Below, piece by piece: positions 1-10,121 of a DNA stretch of 64,000 nucleotides (positions within the stretch are counted from its first letter, which is position 1; every line of letters starts with the position of its first letter). Source of the stretch: Levilactobacillus huananensis (GTDB lineage Bacteria; Bacillota; Bacilli; Lactobacillales; Lactobacillaceae); the NCBI RefSeq assembly GCF_003946145.1, contig NZ_RHOC01000001.1, forward strand, positions 186,001 through 250,000. Direction: 5' to 3'. The position numbers and the translations under genes are program-made. The notes under the pieces were generated by a model. It saw only the letters and a program-made list of their open reading frames with translations, made no database searches and was not told the origin of the DNA.

Positions 1-3000
1 ACGAAGATCGCCATGCATTATTCAAAAAACTATTACAACAACTGGACTTAGCTGGGGAAGCTGAGCAACCTTATTTTGCTACGGCCAGTATTGACCGTCT
101 AACGGTGCACGAACAGTCCCGACGATGGCAATTTTATCTCAAGTTCGACCAGTTACTTCCGTTCACGGCATTCGTTGACTTTCAGAATCATTTACAGGTT
201 GCCTTTCGAGACATTGCGACAGTCGAGGCGACTTTTCTAGTTGATCAACCGGAGCTCACCAATCGCGTGCTGGGAGACTACTGGGAATGGGTCGTTAAAA
301 ACAGTCAGCTGACGGGAAGCCTCGTGCAGGAACTCTGCCAGTCGCAGGTGCCTCAACTCGATCCGGATGGCCGCGTGTTGTTGTACGCCCAAAATGAAGT
401 CGTCAAAAACTTCCTCAGTAACCAAGCTTTGGGGCCGTTGGAGGCCACTTACCGGCAAGTTGGGTTCCCAAAATTCAATATTCAGGTGAAGGTCGACGAG
501 TCCAAGTCGCAGGCTAAGATTGAGGAATTCAAGGCTCGACAACAAAAGACTGATGCCCAGTTGGCACAACAGGCCGCTGCGGCCATTGAGAAGGCTAATC
601 AAAAGCGGCAGAGCCAAGGAGACGTTGTGGCTGCTAGTGGGCCAACACAAATCGGAAAGACCATTAAGGGAGACCAACCGGTCACACAGATGGTTGAGAT
701 CACGCAAGAGGAACGGTCCGTCATCGTTGAGGGTTACGTTTTTGACAAGGAAGTACGTAAACTGCGTTCTGGTCGTCAACTTCTGACCTTAAAGATTACA
801 GATTACACCTCGTCAATTGTGGTCAAGAAGTTCTCCCGCGGGGCGGAAGATGAGGCTCAATTTGCCGGAGTTGATGAAGGCAGCTGGGTCAAAGTTCGTG
901 GGAGCGTCCAAGAGGATAGCTACATGCGCGACCTGGCTTTGAATGCTTATGATATCAACGAAGTGAAACACGCCACGCGTCAAGACACAGCACCCGCCGA
1001 TGAGAAGCGCGTTGAACTTCATCTGCACACGACCATGAGTCAGATGGATGCTACTAATCCAATTGGGGATTACGTTAGTCGGGCTAAACAGTGGGGAATG
1101 CCGGCCATGGCCATTACGGACCATGCCGATGTTCAAGGCTTCCCGGCGGCCTTTAATGCCGGCACGAAAGCCGGAGTCAAGATGCTTTACGGTGTCGAGG
1201 CCAACCTGGTTGATGACGGGGTTCCGATCGGGTATAACAGTGCCCATGTGCCATTAGACGGCGCAACCTATGTTGTTTTTGACGTGGAAACCACTGGATT
1301 ATCTGCTATTTATGACAAGGTGATCGAACTTTCCGCCGTGAAGATGGAGCATAAGAACGTTGTCGACCAATTCGAAGAATTTATTGATCCCGGATTTCCT
1401 CTATCGGAACAGACAACCAACCTGACCAGTATTACTGATGATATGGTGGCTGGGTCAAAGTCTGAAGAAGAGGTCTTCAGACTCTTCCGGGAATTCTGTG
1501 GGGATGCCATCATCGTTGGGCATAATGTGACCTTCGATGTTGGGTTCATGAATACCGGGTATCAGCGTCATGGTATGCCGGAGATTCCTAATCCCATTAT
1601 TGATACGTTAACCTTGGCACGTTTTCTTTATCCGACGTTGAAGAGTTACCGGCTGAATACGTTAGCCAAACGTTTCCACGTCAGCTTAGAGCATCATCAC
1701 CGGGCGGTCTACGACGCTGAGTCAACGGGTCATTTGAACTATCTCTTCTTAAAGGACGCCGAGGACCGCTATGACATCCAGTATCACGACCAGTTGAATG
1801 ATCACATGACGGATAACGATGCTTATAAGCACGCTCGTCCCAGCCATGCGATTCTGATCGCGAAGACACAGGATGGATTGAAGAATATGTTCCGGCTGGT
1901 GTCTGCCTCCAACGTAGATTACTTCTATCGCGTACCACGGGTGCCACGAAGTCTGTTGGATAAGTACCGTGATGGCATCATCGTGGGCTCTGCTTGCTCT
2001 TCGGGTGAAGTGTTCACAGCTATGATGCAAAAGGGTCAGGTAGAGGCCGCTGCTAAGGCCAAATACTATGATTATCTGGAGGTTCAACCCAAGGCGGCTT
2101 ACCAGCCATTGATTGACTCTGGCTTGATCGCTGATGAGGCGAACCTCGAAGAGATCGTGAAGAACATGGTAACGTTGGGGCATGATCTCAACAAGCCCGT
2201 GGTGGCTACGGGGGATGTTCATTACCTTGATCCCGAGGATTACATCTATCGTAAGATTTTAATTCATTCACAAGGTGGGGCGAACCCGCTGAATCGACAG
2301 GAATTACCAGACGCCCATTTCATGTCAACCAACGAGATGTTGGACGACTTTGCTTATCTGGGGGCCGAGACGGCTAAAGAAATTGTGGTTACCAATACCC
2401 AAAAAATTGCCAACGATGTGGATGAGGTTCACCCGTTGAAAGACAAACTCTACACGCCACGAATGGAAGGGGCCGAAGACGAAATTCGGCAACGGACCAT
2501 GGATACGGCGCATGCGTGGTATGGTGATCCACTTCCTGAATTGGTGCAACATCGTGTCGACCGGGAATTAAAGTCGATCATTGGAAATGGGTTCTCCGTG
2601 ATTTACTTGATTGCCCAACGACTGGTAGCTAAGTCTAATAAAGACGGTTATTTGGTTGGGTCTCGTGGGTCCGTTGGATCCAGTGTTGTGGCGACATTCA
2701 CCGGAATTACTGAAGTAAATCCCTTACCACCACACTACCGCTGTCCAAACTGTCAGTATTCTCACTTCTATACCAAGGGGGAATACAGTTCCGGATACGA
2801 TTTGCCAGAAAAGAACTGTCCTAAGTGTGGGACACTCATGATTGGTGATGGCCATAATATCCCATTCGAAACCTTCTTAGGGTTCAAGGGAAACAAGGTG
2901 CCTGATATTGATTTAAACTTCTCTGGGGACTACCAGCCCATCGCTCATAACTATACCAAGGTGTTGTTCGGAGAAAAGAATGTTTATCGAGCCGGAACCA

Positions 3001-4334
3001 TCGGAACTGTGGCCGATAAGACTGGTTACGGGTACGTCAAGGCCTACGAACGTGATACTGAACAGACATTACGTGGGGCCGAGATTGATCGGTTAGCGAA
3101 GGGTGTGACTGGGGTTAAGCGAAACACAGGGCAACATCCCGCGGGAATTATCGTTGTGCCAGACTATATGGATATTTACGATTTCACGCCGATCCAGTAT
3201 CCAGCCGATGACCAGAACGCGGCTTGGCAAACGACCCATTTTGATTTCCATTCGATTCACGATAACATTTTGAAAATTGATATCCTGGGGCATGATGATC
3301 CTACGATGATCCGGACCTTGCAAGATTTGTCTGGCGTTGATCCGCAGACAATTCCAATGGATGATCCGGGTGTCATGGCGTTGTTCTCCGGAACGGATTC
3401 ACTCGGGGTTACACCCGAGCAGATTCAGTCCAAGACTGGGACGCTAGGTGTGCCTGAATTTGGGACGCGATTCGTTCGTGGAATGCTGGAAGAAACGCAT
3501 CCACAGAACTACTCACAACTCCTGCAAATTTCTGGACTATCCCACGGGACCGACGTTTGGTTGGGAAATGCTGAAGAATTGATCAAGAATGGTACGGCTA
3601 CCATCGCCAACGTTATCGGTTGTCGGGATAACATCATGACCGACTTGATTAACTTCGGATTGGACTCTGAAACTTCCTTCCAAGTCATGGAACACGTGCG
3701 GAAGGGTCGAGGGATTCCTGATGAATGGCAAGAAAAAATGAAGGCAACCGACTGTCCAGACTGGTATATTGATTCTTGTTTGAAGATTAAATACATGTTC
3801 CCACGGGCCCATGCTGCAGCCTACGTGTTGATGGCACTCCGAGTAGCTTACTTTAAGGTCTATTTCCCGATTATTTATTACGCAGCTTACTTCTCCGTCC
3901 GTGCTGATGACTTCGATGTCGTGGCGATGTCTCAAGGCAAAACGGCTGTGAAGGCTGCGATGAAGGCCATCAATGACCAGGGGATGGACGCGTCTACTAA
4001 GGATAAGAATCTCCTGACAGTGTTGGAACTCGCAAACGAAATGTTGGAGCGGGGTTACAATTTCAAGATGATCGACCTAGAGAAGTCAGATGCTGCCGAT
4101 TGGATTATCGATGGTGACACACTGATTGCGCCGTTCCAAGCCGCACCTGGTTTGGGGTTGAACGTGGCCAAGCAGATTGTGGCTGCCCGTAACGACCGAC
4201 CATTCATTTCCAAGGAAGACCTGGCCAAGCGAGGCAAGGTTTCCAAGACCATCATTGACTTTATGACTGAGAATGGCGTTTTGACGGGCTTGCCCGATGA
4301 GAATCAGCTCAGCTTGTTTGATGATATGATGTAG
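1..4334 (+). CDS. polC: DNA polymerase III PolC (5' end outside window)
   Basis: This is the replicative Gram-positive polymerase with built-in 3'-5' proofreading. The reading frame is open from base 3, and the residues before the GTG at 105 match the PolC N-terminus ([10 protein letters not shown], then [16 protein letters not shown]). The true start is therefore a few codons upstream of the window. About 1,443 residues are visible, close to the family length of about 1,440. In order, numbered from the first visible residue: an N-terminal/OB region, a PHP domain beginning at [12 protein letters not shown] (about 337), an inserted DEDD exonuclease ([10 protein letters not shown] about 425, [10 protein letters not shown] about 565), the rest of PHP, a CPNC...CPKC zinc site (about 914-940), and the polymerase core with [11 protein letters not shown] (about 969). 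It ends with a beta-clamp-type tail, QLSLFDDMM. Confidence 0.97.
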   Translation, partial: EDRHALFKKLLQQLDLAGEAEQPYFATASIDRLTVHEQSRRWQFYLKFDQLLPFTAFVDFQNHLQVAFRDIATVEATFLVDQPELTNRVLGDYWEWVVKNSQLTGSLVQELCQSQVPQLDPDGRVLLYAQNEVVKNFLSNQALGPLEATYRQVGFPKFNIQVKVDESKSQAKIEEFKARQQKTDAQLAQQAAAAIEKANQKRQSQGDVVAASGPTQIGKTIKGDQPVTQMVEITQEERSVIVEGYVFDKEVRKLRSGRQLLTLKITDYTSSIVVKKFSRGAEDEAQFAGVDEGSWVKVRGSVQEDSYMRDLALNAYDINEVKHATRQDTAPADEKRVELHLHTTMSQMDATNPIGDYVSRAKQWGMPAMAITDHADVQGFPAAFNAGTKAGVKMLYGVEANLVDDGVPIGYNSAHVPLDGATYVVFDVETTGLSAIYDKVIELSAVKMEHKNVVDQFEEFIDPGFPLSEQTTNLTSITDDMVAGSKSEEEVFRLFREFCGDAIIVGHNVTFDVGFMNTGYQRHGMPEIPNPIIDTLTLARFLYPTLKSYRLNTLAKRFHVSLEHHHRAVYDAESTGHLNYLFLKDAEDRYDIQYHDQLNDHMTDNDAYKHARPSHAILIAKTQDGLKNMFRLVSASNVDYFYRVPRVPRSLLDKYRDGIIVGSACSSGEVFTAMMQKGQVEAAAKAKYYDYLEVQPKAAYQPLIDSGLIADEANLEEIVKNMVTLGHDLNKPVVATGDVHYLDPEDYIYRKILIHSQGGANPLNRQELPDAHFMSTNEMLDDFAYLGAETAKEIVVTNTQKIANDVDEVHPLKDKLYTPRMEGAEDEIRQRTMDTAHAWYGDPLPELVQHRVDRELKSIIGNGFSVIYLIAQRLVAKSNKDGYLVGSRGSVGSSVVATFTGITEVNPLPPHYRCPNCQYSHFYTKGEYSSGYDLPEKNCPKCGTLMIGDGHNIPFETFLGFKGNKVPDIDLNFSGDYQPIAHNYTKVLFGEKNVYRAGTIGTVADKTGYGYVKAYERDTEQTLRGAEIDRLAKGVTGVKRNTGQHPAGIIVVPDYMDIYDFTPIQYPADDQNAAWQTTHFDFHSIHDNILKIDILGHDDPTMIRTLQDLSGVDPQTIPMDDPGVMALFSGTDSLGVTPEQIQSKTGTLGVPEFGTRFVRGMLEETHPQNYSQLLQISGLSHGTDVWLGNAEELIKNGTATIANVIGCRDNIMTDLINFGLDSETSFQVMEHVRKGRGIPDEWQEKMKATDCPDWYIDSCLKIKYMFPRAHAAAYVLMALRVAYFKVYFPIIYYAAYFSVRADDFDVVAMSQGKTAVKAAMKAINDQGMDASTKDKNLLTVLELANEMLERGYNFKMIDLEKSDAADWIIDGDTLIAPFQAAPGLGLNVAKQIVAARNDRPFISKEDLAKRGKVSKTIIDFMTENGVLTGLPDENQLSLFDDMM

Positions 4335-4379
4335 ACCTTTCCAACCCGCAAATAACCGGCTTAGACACCATGGCAACGC

Positions 4380-4407
4380 TTACAATACCCGCTAAGTATG
4401 TTACAAT
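4380..4407 (+). promoter_or_regulatory. Probable sigma-A promoter for the small membrane protein
   Basis: TTACAA (4380-4385), a 16-base spacer and TACAAT (4402-4407) lie about 50 bases upstream of the start codon at 4460. No clear terminator is seen between polC and this point. Confidence 0.45.
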
Positions 4408-4459
4408 AAAAGTGAGAAATAAAGAACTTTGATCACTTTAACGAAAGCAGGTGTTCACC

Positions 4460-4732
4460 ATGCTCCGGCACTTTACGAGGTTACCAGATGGGTGGATTTT
4501 TCTGGCAGGTTATTGTTTGATTGGTTTAGGTTACATTCTGTGTGGACTTGTAGCTAGCGTCACGGCCGTCCCGTTTCTGACGGTCGTGGTGGGTTACTTC
4601 TTGATAGCGTTCATTTTGACAACGATTAAGGCCTTTAGTTTAAAAGAAATGGCCCTGAATCGACTTAATTTATTGGTATTTGAATTTATCACGATTGTGG
4701 GATTTGTGATCCTCTTGGTGACAGAGTTCTAG
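4460..4732 (+). CDS. Small integral membrane protein of unknown function
   Basis: A 90-residue, almost wholly hydrophobic protein with three likely membrane segments (about residues 12-35, 38-58 and 70-89) separated by a short charged loop (KAFSLKEMALNR). I chose the ATG at 4460 because the Shine-Dalgarno-like AAAGCAGG (4445-4451) is well spaced from it, whereas the upstream in-frame GTG at 4451 overlaps that site. The gene stands alone between polC and the rimP operon and has its own putative promoter. I do not recognise the family, and nothing in the sequence indicates a function. Confidence 0.65.
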   Translation: MLRHFTRLPDGWIFLAGYCLIGLGYILCGLVASVTAVPFLTVVVGYFLIAFILTTIKAFSLKEMALNRLNLLVFEFITIVGFVILLVTEF

Positions 4733-4747
4733 TCACCGGCGGATCGG

Positions 4748-4776
4748 TTGCAATCCCGCGGCAGATGTAGTAAAGT
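4748..4776 (+). promoter_or_regulatory. Sigma-A promoter of the rimP-nusA-infB operon
   Basis: TTGCAA (4748-4753), a 17-base spacer and TAAAGT (4771-4776). It predicts a transcript start near 4783 and a leader of about 79 nt before the rimP start. Confidence 0.6.
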
Positions 4777-4805
4777 AATGGTTGTAGTTAAACTCGTTTT
4801 TAAAT

Positions 4806-4833
4806 GAGTGAGCAGTTTATGCTCACTCTTTTT
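4806..4833 (+). terminator. Leader terminator/attenuator upstream of rimP
   Basis: A perfect 9-bp stem, GAGTGAGCA/TGCTCACTC, with a 5-nt loop is followed by five T residues. It lies inside the leader, between the promoter and the rimP ribosome-binding site. It therefore looks like an attenuator for the operon rather than the end of the upstream gene. In Bacillus subtilis the nusA operon is autoregulated by NusA-dependent termination at a leader terminator; a similar role here is inference. Confidence 0.7.
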
Positions 4834-4861
4834 AATGGAAAAATGTAGGAGGCGGAATTCT

Positions 4862-5335
4862 TTGAGTACTGTCGTCGAGAGCGTGACGGCCTTAGCCCAG
4901 CCAATTGTGGCGCATCATCAGTTTGAATTAGTTGACGTGGAGTTTGTCAAAGAAGGTAAGAGCTGGTACCTACGGGTCTACATTGATAAGCCCGGAGGCA
5001 TTAATATTGAGGAGTGTGCAATGGTTAGCGACGAACTATCTGAGAAGTTGGATAGCTTGGATCCAGACCCAATTCCTCAGGCCTATTTTCTCGAAGTATC
5101 CTCTCCGGGTGCTGAGCGGCCATTGAAGAAGCCGGCCGATTTTGAACGAGCCGTGGGTGATTACATCCACGTTTCCCTGTATCAAAAGATTGGTCAGAGC
5201 AAGGTTTACGAGGGAACCTTGGAGAAATTAGAGGCAGAATCCCTAGATCTCAAGGTCAACCTCAAGGGACGCATTAAAACGTTAACCATTCCACGTGATG
5301 CGATTGCCCAAGCCCGGTTAGCCGTCAAGTTCTAA
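4862..5335 (+). CDS. rimP: Ribosome maturation factor RimP
   Basis: Cytoplasmic factor for 30S subunit maturation (formerly YlxS/YhbC), about 157 residues as expected. The N-terminal domain has the family pattern [20 protein letters not shown] and ends in [14 protein letters not shown]; the C-terminal SH3-like domain follows ([15 protein letters not shown]). The start is the TTG at 4862, which is preceded by a perfect AGGAGG (4847-4852) nine bases away. The longer upstream frame would run through the leader hairpin and is unlikely. First gene of the operon, 24 bases ahead of nusA. Confidence 0.95.
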   Translation: MSTVVESVTALAQPIVAHHQFELVDVEFVKEGKSWYLRVYIDKPGGINIEECAMVSDELSEKLDSLDPDPIPQAYFLEVSSPGAERPLKKPADFERAVGDYIHVSLYQKIGQSKVYEGTLEKLEAESLDLKVNLKGRIKTLTIPRDAIAQARLAVKF

Positions 5336-5359
5336 CTTAATTAAGGAGCGAAACACAAC

Positions 5360-6577
5360 ATGAGTAAAGAATTATTGGGTGCCTTAGACGTCCTTGAGAC
5401 GGAAAAAGGAATCGCAAAGTCAGTGGTTATCGATGCCTTAGAAGCAGCCTTAGTGTCTGCTTACAAGCGTAATTATGACCAAGCACAAAATGTCGAAGTC
5501 GAATTCGACCAGAAGAAGGGGAACATTCACGTCTTTGCCGTCAAGAAGGTTGTGGACCAAGTCTACGATTCTCGTTTGGAAGTCGGCTTGGATGAAGCTT
5601 TGGCGATCAACAAGGGTTACGAATTAGGCGATGACATCAAGTTTGAAGTGACGCCTAAGAACTTTGGCCGGATCGCTGCACAGACGGCTAAGCAAGTTAT
5701 CTTGCAACGAGTCCGTGAAGCCGAACGGAATATCATCTTCGATCAATACAGTCAATATGAAAATGAAATCGTGACAGGTGAAGTTGAACGTCAGGATTCT
5801 CGATTTGTTTATGTGAGTCTGGGCAAGGTGGAAGCTGTTATGGGTCGTCAAGACCAAATGCCTAACGAAACCTACCGAATTCACGACCGCATCAAGGTTT
5901 ACGTGACGCGGGTGGAAAATGCCACCAAGGGCCCACAGGTCTTCGTTAGTCGGACTCACGCTGATTTATTGAAGCGTCTGTTTGAAGAAGAAGTTCCTGA
6001 AATCTACGACGGAACCGTTGAAATCATGGCAATTGCCCGTGAAGCCGGCGACAGAGCTAAAGTTGCCGTTCGTTCGAACAATCCTGACATCGATCCTGTT
6101 GGGACCAGTGTTGGCCCTCGTGGACAACGTGTTCAGACGATTGTTAACGAACTCGGTGGCGAAAACATGGATATCGTTGAATGGACTGAAGACGAAGCCA
6201 AGTTCATTGCCAACGCTTTGAACCCAGCTGAAGTGCTCGACGTTATCTTTGATCCCAACAACGAACGTGCTTGCGAAGTCATCGTACCTGACTATCAATT
6301 GTCATTGGCGATCGGTAAGCGTGGACAAAATGCCCGGTTAGCCGCAAAGTTGACAGGTTACAAGATTGATATTAAATCAGAATCCGAAGCGTCTGCTATA
6401 ATGGAAGCTGATCAGGAAACGACTGCCGATGAAACTGAAACACCCGCTGATGAAAATGCTACGGCTGCTTCAGACCAAGAGGCACCAGTTGCTGACAGTG
6501 AAGCTGCCGCAACTGATGTGACTTCGTCAGACGCCCCTGATGACACCAGCGACGATGATTCAACGACGGCAGAATAA
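5360..6577 (+). CDS. nusA: Transcription termination/antitermination factor NusA
   Basis: RNA-polymerase-binding factor that modulates pausing, intrinsic termination and antitermination. The 405 residues show the N-terminal domain (about 1-125), an S1 domain (about 135-200) and two KH domains (GTSVGPRGQRVQTIVNELGG about 248, and SLAIGKRGQNARLAAKLTGY about 315). From about residue 346 there is an unusual low-complexity tail rich in Ala, Thr, Asp and Glu that is absent from the shorter Bacillus protein. The start is preceded by AAGGAG. NusA may act on the terminator in its own operon leader. Confidence 0.97.
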   Translation: MSKELLGALDVLETEKGIAKSVVIDALEAALVSAYKRNYDQAQNVEVEFDQKKGNIHVFAVKKVVDQVYDSRLEVGLDEALAINKGYELGDDIKFEVTPKNFGRIAAQTAKQVILQRVREAERNIIFDQYSQYENEIVTGEVERQDSRFVYVSLGKVEAVMGRQDQMPNETYRIHDRIKVYVTRVENATKGPQVFVSRTHADLLKRLFEEEVPEIYDGTVEIMAIAREAGDRAKVAVRSNNPDIDPVGTSVGPRGQRVQTIVNELGGENMDIVEWTEDEAKFIANALNPAEVLDVIFDPNNERACEVIVPDYQLSLAIGKRGQNARLAAKLTGYKIDIKSESEASAIMEADQETTADETETPADENATAASDQEAPVADSEAAATDVTSSDAPDDTSDDDSTTAE

Positions 6578-6604
6578 TACCCATCTCAAGGAGGTTCGGG
6601 GCTT

Positions 6605-6901
6605 ATGAAACAACGTAAGGTTCCGTTACGTAAAGATATTGTAACGGGAGAAATGGCACCCAAGAAGCAGTTGGTGCGTGTGGTTCGCAACCAACAGCAA
6701 GAGGTCAGCATTGACCCGACCGGGAAGCAATCCGGCCGTGGGGCCTACATCGCTTTAGATGTTGCCGTTGCAAAACGGGCTAAGGCGGAACGGACTTTTG
6801 ACCACGTGTTTGACGTTAAGATCGATGATCAGTTCTATGATGACCTGATCGCCTACGTCGATCACCAACAAGCGCGTCGAGAATTATTCGATCATGACTA
6901 A
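6605..6901 (+). CDS. ylxR: YlxR family RNA-binding protein
   Basis: A 98-residue basic protein of the YlxR family, which nearly always sits between nusA and infB. The N-terminal RKVPLRKDIVTGEMAPKKQLVRVVR and the GRGAYIALDVAVAKRAKAE segment are family hallmarks. The canonical CxxR Cys is absent; the corresponding region reads RKDIVTGE. Family members are thought to bind nucleic acid, and RnpM-like regulation of RNase P has been proposed for this family. The AAGGAGG site lies 10 bases upstream. The 3' end overlaps ylxQ by 8 bases, implying translational coupling. Confidence 0.9.
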   Translation: MKQRKVPLRKDIVTGEMAPKKQLVRVVRNQQQEVSIDPTGKQSGRGAYIALDVAVAKRAKAERTFDHVFDVKIDDQFYDDLIAYVDHQQARRELFDHD

Positions 6902-7199
6902 TTCCGAGCGTGCCTTACAACTCCTAGGTTTGGTTCGGCGAGCAGGTAAACTGATCACCGGCGAAACCTTTGTCTTAGCCGCAGTACGTGATGGCTCCGC
7001 CAAATTGGTCTTACTCGCAAGTGATGCGGGTCAGAGTAGTCAGAAACAATTTCGTGACAAGACGACGAGTTACGATGTTCCATTAAACGAAGACTTTACG
7101 AAAGACCAGTTGAGCACGGCCATTGGGTCGGCGCGCACGGTCATCGCAATTACAGATCCGGGATTCGTCCGGAAGTTACAAACATTACTTGCTAAGTAG
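6894..7199 (+). CDS. ylxQ: L7Ae/L30e-type ribosomal-like protein YlxQ
   Basis: A 101-residue protein of the L7Ae/L30e fold (RALQLLGLVRRAGKLITGE, then AKLVLLASDAGQSSQKQF). Proteins of this family bind kink-turn RNA. It overlaps the end of ylxR by 8 bases and is followed 47 bases later by infB. Its position in the nusA-infB operon is highly conserved in Firmicutes. The exact cellular role is not settled for the family. Confidence 0.92.
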   Translation: MTNSERALQLLGLVRRAGKLITGETFVLAAVRDGSAKLVLLASDAGQSSQKQFRDKTTSYDVPLNEDFTKDQLSTAIGSARTVIAITDPGFVRKLQTLLAK

Positions 7200-7246
7200 C
7201 CGCCTGACGTTCTCGTGATCGATAGAAATTAAAGGAGTGTGAAGAT

Positions 7247-9652
7247 ATGGGGAAAAAGCGAATTTATGAACTCGCCAAAGAAATTAATGTCTCCAGTAAA
7301 CAAATCATCGCGAAGGCCGAAGAAAAAGGCTTTCCGGTGAAAAACCACATGTCAACGCTCGGCGAGAACGAAGAACGTCAGTTACGGGCTGCTTTTTCTA
7401 AGAAGCAGCCAGCGGCATCCCAATCCAAGCCTGCCAAGACTCAAGCTGCACGACCAGCACAACATCGGGCCGCTAAGCCAGCAGGTCAGACGAGCCAAAA
7501 AGGCAAGCCAGCGGGACAAAGTCACGGCCAAGCCAGTGCCTCTCACCAGGCCAACGGCAACAGCCGTCCGAAGTCACAGACGACCAGTCAACGGTCCGGT
7601 CAGAACAAGTCACAAGGCCAGCAACACAATACTAATAAAAATAACAGCCAGTCTGGAAGTCACCGTCAAGAGCAACACAATTCCGGCACCGGCAGATTTG
7701 GTGGAAGTTTGAATAATAATACGAATAATAGTAATGGACGCCGTTCCAGTACCAACAGCCGCGGCGGCCGTAATAACCGCAACAACCGGAACAATAACCG
7801 GCGGCGGAACAACAATAACCGTTACAAGAAGAACCAACGGATTAAAGATGTAAACCAACACAAGGGTGCACCAGAACGTAAGAACAAGGCATTGCCAGAT
7901 GTTTTGGTTTATTCCGATGGGATGAATGCGCAAGACCTGGCAAAGATCTTACACCGTTCATCTGCTGAAATTGTCAAGAAGTTATTCATGTTGGGCGTGA
8001 TGGTTAACCAAAACCAGTCTCTCGACAAAGATACGATTGAAATTTTGGCTGATGATTACGGTATCCAAGCTGAAGAAAAGGTTCAAGTTGACGTATCCGA
8101 TATCGATAAGTTTTTCGATGCTGAAATGGCTAATACGGATCACCTAGTTCCTCGGGCACCAGTTGTCACGATCATGGGACACGTTGATCACGGTAAGACC
8201 ACGTTATTGGACCACTTACGTCACTCTCACATCACAGCTGGTGAAGCCGGTGGGATCACGCAAGCCATCGGGGCCTACCAAGTGCACTACAACGATAAGA
8301 CCATTACGTTCTTGGATACCCCAGGACATGCGGCCTTTACCGAAATGCGGGCGCGTGGTGCTGAAATCACCGACATCACGGTGCTGATTGTTGCCGCTGA
8401 TGATGGTGTGATGCCACAAACCATCGAAGCTATTCACCATGCGAAGGCTGCTGGAACACCAATTATCGTCGCAGTTAACAAGATCGATAAGCCAGGTGCT
8501 AACCCCAACCACGTTATGGAACAGTTGACAGAATATGAATTGATTCCTGAAGACTGGGGTGGTGACACCATCTTCGTTGAAATCTCAGCGAAGTTTGGGA
8601 AGAACATCGATGAGTTACTCGACATGATCTTACTCCAGGCTGAAGTGTTGGAATTAAAGGCTAACCCAGAACAAAATGGGGCCGGTTCTGTCATTGAAGC
8701 ACGTTTGGACCAAGGTAAGGGTTCCGTTGCCACATTGCTGGTTCAACAAGGAACCTTACACGTTGGGGATCCAATCGTGGTTGGGAACACCTTTGGACGT
8801 GTCCGGACCATGGTTAACGAACGGGGTCGTCGTATTAAGGACGCCGTTCCGGCAACGCCAGTTGAAATCACTGGGTTGAGCGATGTGCCTGAAGCCGGGG
8901 ACCGTTTCGTGGTCTTCGATGATGAAAAGACGGCCAGAGCTGCTGGTGAAGAGCGGGCTAAGGAAGCCTTGATTCAAGACCGGAAGAACACGAGCCACGT
9001 CACGTTAGACAACCTCTTCGATTCCCTCAAGGAAGGCGAAATGAAGGAAGTTGACGTCATCATCAAGGCTGACGTTCAAGGTTCCGTTGAAGCCTTGGCA
9101 GGTAGCTTGAAGAAGATTGAAGTTTCCGGTGTGCGGGTGAACATTATTCACTCTGCCGTTGGGGCCATTAACGAAAGTGATGTAACCTTGGCCGAAGCTT
9201 CAGACGCGATCATCATCGGGTTTAACGTTCGTCCTACGCCACAAGCACGTTCACAGGCTGACTCCGACAAGGTTGATATTCGCTTACACAATGTCATTTA
9301 CAATGCCATTGATGAAATTGAAACAGCCATGAAGGGTCTGCTTGAACCAACGTATAAGGAAGAAGTTATTGGTCAAGTTGAAGTTCGTCAAATCTACCAT
9401 GCATCCAAGGTTGGCACGATCGTTGGTGGGATGGTTACGGATGGTAAAATAACATCCGACAGTGACGTCCGGTTAATCCGTGACGGCGTTGTGATTTACG
9501 AAGGTAAGCTGGGATCACTCAAGCGCTTCAAGGATGATGCTAAGGAAGTTAAGCAAGGCTTTGAATTAGGATTAACGATTGAGAACTACAATGACGTTAA
9601 GGTGGACGATGTTATTGAAGCCTACGTGATGAAGGAAGTTCCTGTTAAATAA
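7247..9652 (+). CDS. infB: Translation initiation factor IF-2
   Basis: GTPase that delivers initiator tRNA to the 30S subunit. The 801-residue protein begins with the small IF2N helix ([19 protein letters not shown]). A long disordered stretch (about 50-205) follows, very rich in Gln, Ser, Asn and Arg and containing runs of Asn/Arg, a typical but extreme lactobacillar insertion. A second IF2N is at about 215-265. The G domain starts near 305, with G1 GHVDHGKT (about 310), G3 DTPGHAAF (about 356) and G4 NKID (about 411). The C-terminal beta-barrel domains complete the protein. ATG with AAAGGAG upstream. Confidence 0.98.
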   Translation: MGKKRIYELAKEINVSSKQIIAKAEEKGFPVKNHMSTLGENEERQLRAAFSKKQPAASQSKPAKTQAARPAQHRAAKPAGQTSQKGKPAGQSHGQASASHQANGNSRPKSQTTSQRSGQNKSQGQQHNTNKNNSQSGSHRQEQHNSGTGRFGGSLNNNTNNSNGRRSSTNSRGGRNNRNNRNNNRRRNNNNRYKKNQRIKDVNQHKGAPERKNKALPDVLVYSDGMNAQDLAKILHRSSAEIVKKLFMLGVMVNQNQSLDKDTIEILADDYGIQAEEKVQVDVSDIDKFFDAEMANTDHLVPRAPVVTIMGHVDHGKTTLLDHLRHSHITAGEAGGITQAIGAYQVHYNDKTITFLDTPGHAAFTEMRARGAEITDITVLIVAADDGVMPQTIEAIHHAKAAGTPIIVAVNKIDKPGANPNHVMEQLTEYELIPEDWGGDTIFVEISAKFGKNIDELLDMILLQAEVLELKANPEQNGAGSVIEARLDQGKGSVATLLVQQGTLHVGDPIVVGNTFGRVRTMVNERGRRIKDAVPATPVEITGLSDVPEAGDRFVVFDDEKTARAAGEERAKEALIQDRKNTSHVTLDNLFDSLKEGEMKEVDVIIKADVQGSVEALAGSLKKIEVSGVRVNIIHSAVGAINESDVTLAEASDAIIIGFNVRPTPQARSQADSDKVDIRLHNVIYNAIDEIETAMKGLLEPTYKEEVIGQVEVRQIYHASKVGTIVGGMVTDGKITSDSDVRLIRDGVVIYEGKLGSLKRFKDDAKEVKQGFELGLTIENYNDVKVDDVIEAYVMKEVPVK

Positions 9653-9672
9653 AGAATCGGAGGCAAACAGTC

Positions 9673-10023
9673 ATGGCACAATATCGAGTTGGCCGGTTGG
9701 AACAAGAAATCCAACGGGAAGTTACGGATATTTTACTAAAACGTGTTCGCGACCCACGGGTTGATGGCGTCACCGTTACCGGTGTCGAAGTTACCGGTGA
9801 TTTACAACAGGCGACGATTTACTACAGTATTTTATCGGACAAGGCTTCTTCCGCTGAAAAGACGGCAGAAGGTTTGAAGAAGGCTACGGGACTGATTCGT
9901 TCCGAACTAGGTTCGCGGCTAAGTATCTACAAGACGCCGGAATTGATGTTCGAACAAGACGCGTCCGTTCGTTATGGTAGTCGGATCGATGAATTGCTCA
10001 ATGATCTCCACCACCAAGAGTAG
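9673..10023 (+). CDS. rbfA: Ribosome-binding factor A
   Basis: A 116-residue KH-fold factor for 30S maturation and cold adaptation. It shows the N-terminal QYRVGRLEQEIQREVTDIL and the KTPELMFEQDASVRYGSRID segment near the C-terminus. It starts 20 bases after infB with a good ribosome-binding site and is the last gene before a strong terminator. Confidence 0.96.
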   Translation: MAQYRVGRLEQEIQREVTDILLKRVRDPRVDGVTVTGVEVTGDLQQATIYYSILSDKASSAEKTAEGLKKATGLIRSELGSRLSIYKTPELMFEQDASVRYGSRIDELLNDLHHQE

Positions 10024-10047
10024 GAAACACGGGTTGTAGAGAACAGG

Positions 10048-10082
10048 AAGGCGTTGGTCCAATCGGACCAACGCCTTTTTTT
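10048..10082 (+). terminator. Intrinsic terminator of the rimP-rbfA operon
   Basis: A perfect 13-bp stem (AAGGCGTTGGTCC and its complement) with an AATC loop and a T tract. It lies 24 bases after the rbfA stop and separates the operon from truB. Confidence 0.9.
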
Positions 10083-10121
10083 GCCCCCAGATGAGATAGG
10101 TTTTGAAATGGAGGAAGACAC

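Noticed and set aside
7640-7860. Asn/Arg codon repeats in infB as a CRISPR-like or phase-variable array
   Set aside because: Repeats are irregular codon runs within a known disordered IF-2 region, with no spacers or mononucleotide tract.
7610-7933. Minus-strand open frame over the infB N-terminus
   Set aside because: A shadow of the Asn/Arg-rich codons of IF-2 (runs of Val/Ile), with no ribosome site.
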